From contig CALMND010000429.1 of assembly GCA_937868565.1 (NCBI GenBank), positions 1 to 37,330 of the forward strand: 37,330 nucleotides of DNA, in the 5' to 3' direction. Shown in pieces: positions 34,808 through 37,330 of this stretch; the first letter of the stretch is position 1; every line of letters begins with the position of its first letter. The translations under genes and the position numbers were made by a program. The notes under the pieces are model-generated. The model was not told where the DNA came from, searched no databases, and saw nothing but the letters and a program-made list of their open reading frames with translations. The stretch is from an uncultured Bacteroidota bacterium (lineage in GTDB: Bacteria > Bacteroidota > Bacteroidia > B-17B0 > Aurantibacillaceae).

Positions 34808-35293
34808 CTAAAAAATTAAGTTTCTCTTACTCGCAAGATCGTTCGGTTCTATAGATTGTATTTGTACGATTTCGGGGATTGATTTTATGGCATCAATTAT
34901 CTTGTATTGGAAGGTGTGCAAATTTTCTCCTTTCAAAATCAGAAAATAATCTGTTTTAGGTAGTTCCTTTATCAGTTTTACACTTTCGTCCACTTCGAAG
35001 CCGGCAAATAAATCATCTTTGACGGCACTATTCACATGAGGTTCTTCAAAGTTACTGGTGTTTGGAATGAAAAAATACTCGAGACTCAATTCCGAGTCAA
35101 CAAATCGAAAAAGGGAAAATTTAAATAAGCGCCCATCCTTTAGGCTAAAAGGAATATAATCACTCAAAAATAAACTAATCCCGAGAGTATCATCAATTTT
35201 GCCCGCTAAAAAATACTGGTTTTCAGGAGAAGTTATGCCTATTAAAACAAAATCAAAGTCTTCGTTGCTGGTATTTAAAATATGTTTAACCAA
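34808..35293 (-). CDS. Small protein next to rnc, resembling the IPExxxVDY family
   Basis: The 161-residue protein probably starts at TTG (35293), overlapping the rnc stop by 8 bases; no ATG is nearby. The start region DFDFVLIGITSPENQYFLAGKID and the acidic, strand-rich middle resemble the Bacteroidota family named IPExxxVDY, which is usually encoded just after rnc. The C-terminus (DYFLILKGENLHTFQYKIIDAIKSIPEIVQIQSIEP) fits in length but the name-giving motif is weak. Function is unknown. Assignment rests largely on position. Confidence 0.7.
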   Translation of the reverse strand: MVKHILNTSNEDFDFVLIGITSPENQYFLAGKIDDTLGISLFLSDYIPFSLKDGRLFKFSLFRFVDSELSLEYFFIPNTSNFEEPHVNSAVKDDLFAGFEVDESVKLIKELPKTDYFLILKGENLHTFQYKIIDAIKSIPEIVQIQSIEPNDLASKRNLIF

Positions 35294-36026
35294 GTTCTTT
35301 ACTTAATTCTTCTAATGTTAATTGGGCAGCTTTTTGCTCCGCTATGCGTTTACTAAAGTTCTCAAATTGAATATAGGGTTTATTATCGACAAACACTTGC
35401 ATAACATATAATTTATTGGCTCCCTGAGTTTCTTCCGAAATTAATTTGTATTCGAGCGTTAATTTCTTTTTTTGACAAAAAATTTGCAACTGACTTTTAT
35501 AGTCTACATTTGTATTTACAAGATTATCCACATCCAGATGTACTTTCACTATTTTCGAAATAACAAATTTTTTGGTTTTAACATAACCCATATCCAAATA
35601 TACTGCTCCAATAAAAGCTTCAAATGCATCTCCATATGCGCTTGATTTTGTTTTTTCATCTTTGGTTAGACTAGCCCTTAGAAAATCATTGAACCCAAAT
35701 TTTAAAGCCAATTCTTTTAATTTCTGACCGTTGACAATGCGGCTTCTTAATTGCGTTAAAAAACCTTCATCTTTAAAAGGGTAAATCTGGAAAAGATAGT
35801 CTGCAATGATGGCACCTAAAATGGCATCTCCAAGAAACTCTAAACGTTCGTTATTTATTTTGGCACCACTTTTTTTAGCAGAAGCACTACTATGAAAAAA
35901 GGCTTGTTGATATAGGGAAACGTTTTTTGGAAAGTATCCAGTTGTAATTTTTACCCAGTTTTTAAAATCCTTATCGTTTTTTGTGCTTTTATTTCCAAGT
36001 AGCGATAATAATTTTTTTAATGCCAA
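35286..36026 (-). CDS. rnc: Ribonuclease III
   Basis: The 246-residue protein has the RNase III signature NNERLEFLGDAIL, with metal ligands E63 and D67, and the second pair D133 and E136 in YGDAFEAFIGAVYLD. The C-terminal double-stranded-RNA-binding domain follows (about 170-246: DYKSQLQIFCQKKKL, RIAEQKAAQLTLEEL). It cuts rRNA precursors and structured RNAs. It starts 3 bases after the fabF stop, in the acpP-fabF-rnc order conserved across much of this phylum. Confidence 0.96.
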   Translation of the reverse strand: MALKKLLSLLGNKSTKNDKDFKNWVKITTGYFPKNVSLYQQAFFHSSASAKKSGAKINNERLEFLGDAILGAIIADYLFQIYPFKDEGFLTQLRSRIVNGQKLKELALKFGFNDFLRASLTKDEKTKSSAYGDAFEAFIGAVYLDMGYVKTKKFVISKIVKVHLDVDNLVNTNVDYKSQLQIFCQKKKLTLEYKLISEETQGANKLYVMQVFVDNKPYIQFENFSKRIAEQKAAQLTLEELSKELG

Positions 36027-36029
36027 GAT

Positions 36030-37283
36030 TTAGGGATTGAATTTTTTGACAACGATGGCGGCATTGTGCCCCCCAAAACCAAAAGTATTACTGATGGCAA
36101 TATTTACATTTCGGCTTTGCATTTTATTTAAGGTCAGATTTAATTTTGGGTTAATATCGGGGTCTGCCGTTGTATGATTAATAGTTGGCGGAATAATGTT
36201 GTTTTTTACTGCTAAAATGGTAGCTATACCTTCTATAGCACCAGCGGCACCTAATAAGTGACCGGTCATACTTTTTGTAGAGCTAATATTGAGATTAAAA
36301 GCGTGGTCACCAAACACATTAATAATTGCTTTTAACTCTGCTGTATCACCAAGCGGCGTACTCGTGCCGTGCGTATTAATATAGTCCACGTCTGTGGTAG
36401 AAATTTCAGCGTCTTTTAATGCGCGGTTCATAACTAGAGTTGCGCCCAAGCCGTCGGGGTGTGGTGCGGTAATATGATGGGCATCTGCACTCATGCCGCC
36501 ACCAATGATTTCGGCATATATTTTAGCGCCACGAGCTAGCGCATGTTCCATTTCTTCAAGAATAATAGCCCCACTTCCCTCACCCAATACAAAACCGTCA
36601 CGGTCTTTGTCGTAAGGGCGCGATGCCCTTGCAGGCTCTTCATTTCTTGTACTCATGGCCTGACAAGCATTGAATCCGCCCATCCCACTTTCATTAATCG
36701 CAGCTTCACTCCCGCCGGTAACGATTGCAATTGCTTTTCCAAGCCTTATATAGTTGAAAGCATCAATCAAGGCATTTGTAGAAGATGCGCAAGCAGAAAC
36801 TGTTGTGAAATTTGGCCCTCTGAAGCCGAAGCGCATAGAAATGTGCCCGCTGCAAATATCAGCGATCATTTTTGGAATGAAAAAAGGATTGAACCGGGGG
36901 GTGCCATCTCCTTTAGCAAAGGCAAACGTTTCAGTTTGAAATGTATCAAGACCTCCAATACCGCTACCCCATATGACGCCAACCTCATTTTTGTCAATCG
37001 TCTCGTCCGTCAAGCCACTATCGGCAACGGCTTGCACACTACTGGCAATACCGTACCACGAATACGCATCGAGTTTTCGCGCCTCTTTTTTGTCAAAATA
37101 ATGTTCAACATCAAAACCTTTTACCTCACATGCAAAGCGGGTTTTAAATTTTGAAGCATCAAAACGTTTAATAAGGGCAGCACCACTTACCCCGTTAATT
37201 AGGTTGTTCCAATAGTCGTTTACACTACTGCCCAATGGGGTAACAGCACCCAGTCCGGTTACTACTACACGTTTTAAATGCAT
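36030..37283 (-). CDS. fabF: Beta-ketoacyl-ACP synthase II
   Basis: The 417-residue thiolase-fold enzyme has the Cys-His-His triad: C165 in TTVSACASSTNAL, the His in INTHGTSTPLGD, and the His in KSMTGHLLGAAGA (with its Lys). GFGGHNAA is the conserved end. It elongates acyl-ACP with malonyl-ACP in fatty acid synthesis. It starts 8 bases after the acpP stop and is 3 bases from rnc, so the three genes are one operon. Confidence 0.97.
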   Translation of the reverse strand: MHLKRVVVTGLGAVTPLGSSVNDYWNNLINGVSGAALIKRFDASKFKTRFACEVKGFDVEHYFDKKEARKLDAYSWYGIASSVQAVADSGLTDETIDKNEVGVIWGSGIGGLDTFQTETFAFAKGDGTPRFNPFFIPKMIADICSGHISMRFGFRGPNFTTVSACASSTNALIDAFNYIRLGKAIAIVTGGSEAAINESGMGGFNACQAMSTRNEEPARASRPYDKDRDGFVLGEGSGAIILEEMEHALARGAKIYAEIIGGGMSADAHHITAPHPDGLGATLVMNRALKDAEISTTDVDYINTHGTSTPLGDTAELKAIINVFGDHAFNLNISSTKSMTGHLLGAAGAIEGIATILAVKNNIIPPTINHTTADPDINPKLNLTLNKMQSRNVNIAISNTFGFGGHNAAIVVKKFNP

Positions 37284-37291
37284 AAGAAAAA

Positions 37292-37330
37292 TTATTTTGT
37301 GGCGTGCTCTGTTATGTATTTGATAGCATC
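37292..37330 (-). CDS. acpP: Acyl carrier protein, C-terminal 12 residues only
   Basis: The last 39 bases read on the minus strand as DAIKYITEHATK followed by TAA. This matches the end of acyl carrier protein, and the position directly before fabF agrees. The Ser that carries phosphopantetheine lies outside the window. Confidence 0.85.
   Translation of the reverse strand, partial: DAIKYITEHATK

Noticed and set aside
36543-37154. Open frame of 203 codons on the plus strand
   Set aside because: It is fully antisense to fabF, has no family features, and reflects fabF codon use.
1-37330. Search for tRNA, rRNA, CRISPR array, prophage or toxin-antitoxin system
   Set aside because: No cloverleaf-like segments, spaced direct repeats, integrase or paired small toxin genes were seen by eye in the short spacers.

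Overview
This window is chromosomal DNA of a Gram-negative member of the Bacteroidota. The evidence is a protein ending in a type IX secretion (Por) sorting domain, TonB/ExbB/ExbD genes, a lipid A gene (lpxD), a bacillithiol gene (bshB1), promoter-like boxes of the Bacteroidota type TAnnTTTG, A+T-rich spacers and the order acpP-fabF-rnc. MqnC shows that menaquinone is made by the futalosine route. I cannot place the organism below phylum. Genes are packed closely and no gene-free stretch exceeds about 220 bases. I found no tRNA, rRNA, CRISPR array, insertion sequence or prophage.

Layout. 1-5144 (minus strand): a partial secreted M43 metalloprotease, a small exported protein, mqnC, a T9SS-secreted adhesin-like protein with its own terminator, and an MmcQ/YjbR protein. 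5365-11558 (plus): an energy-transduction cluster of exbB, exbD, exbD, tonB, a small membrane protein, a PstS-like lipoprotein and a TPR protein. A terminator follows tonB, and a textbook sigma-54 promoter precedes the TPR gene. 11637-12743: dprA. 12767-15677: a methyltransferase (minus) divergent from a long RelA/SpoT enzyme (plus). 15674-22272 (minus): a tightly overlapping glycan operon transcribed murB, glycosyltransferase, SDR epimerase, asparagine-synthase-like amidotransferase, glycosyltransferase, WcaF-like acetyltransferase. 22341-25267 (plus, divergent): a glycosyltransferase, lpxD and bshB1.

25262-27665 (minus): an HNH/NUMOD4 protein, an LD-carboxypeptidase and an alpha/beta hydrolase, almost without spacers. 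27798-30756 (plus): metG and an overlapping secreted protein of unknown function. 30759-34027 (minus): a cytochrome-c-like lipoprotein, agmatinase-family enzyme, TlpA-like thioredoxin protein and riboflavin synthase, joined by TAATG overlaps or 1-base gaps. 34079-37330 (minus): acpP (partial), fabF, rnc, a small protein and pdxH.

Most of the window is envelope and core metabolism. I see no clear new defence or mobile system. The items most worth checking are the sigma-54 promoter at 9751-9767, the terminator only 12 bases ahead of the small membrane gene in the TonB cluster, the murB-led glycan operon with its amidotransferase, the HNH protein built into a housekeeping operon, and a 16-base T run inside exbD.
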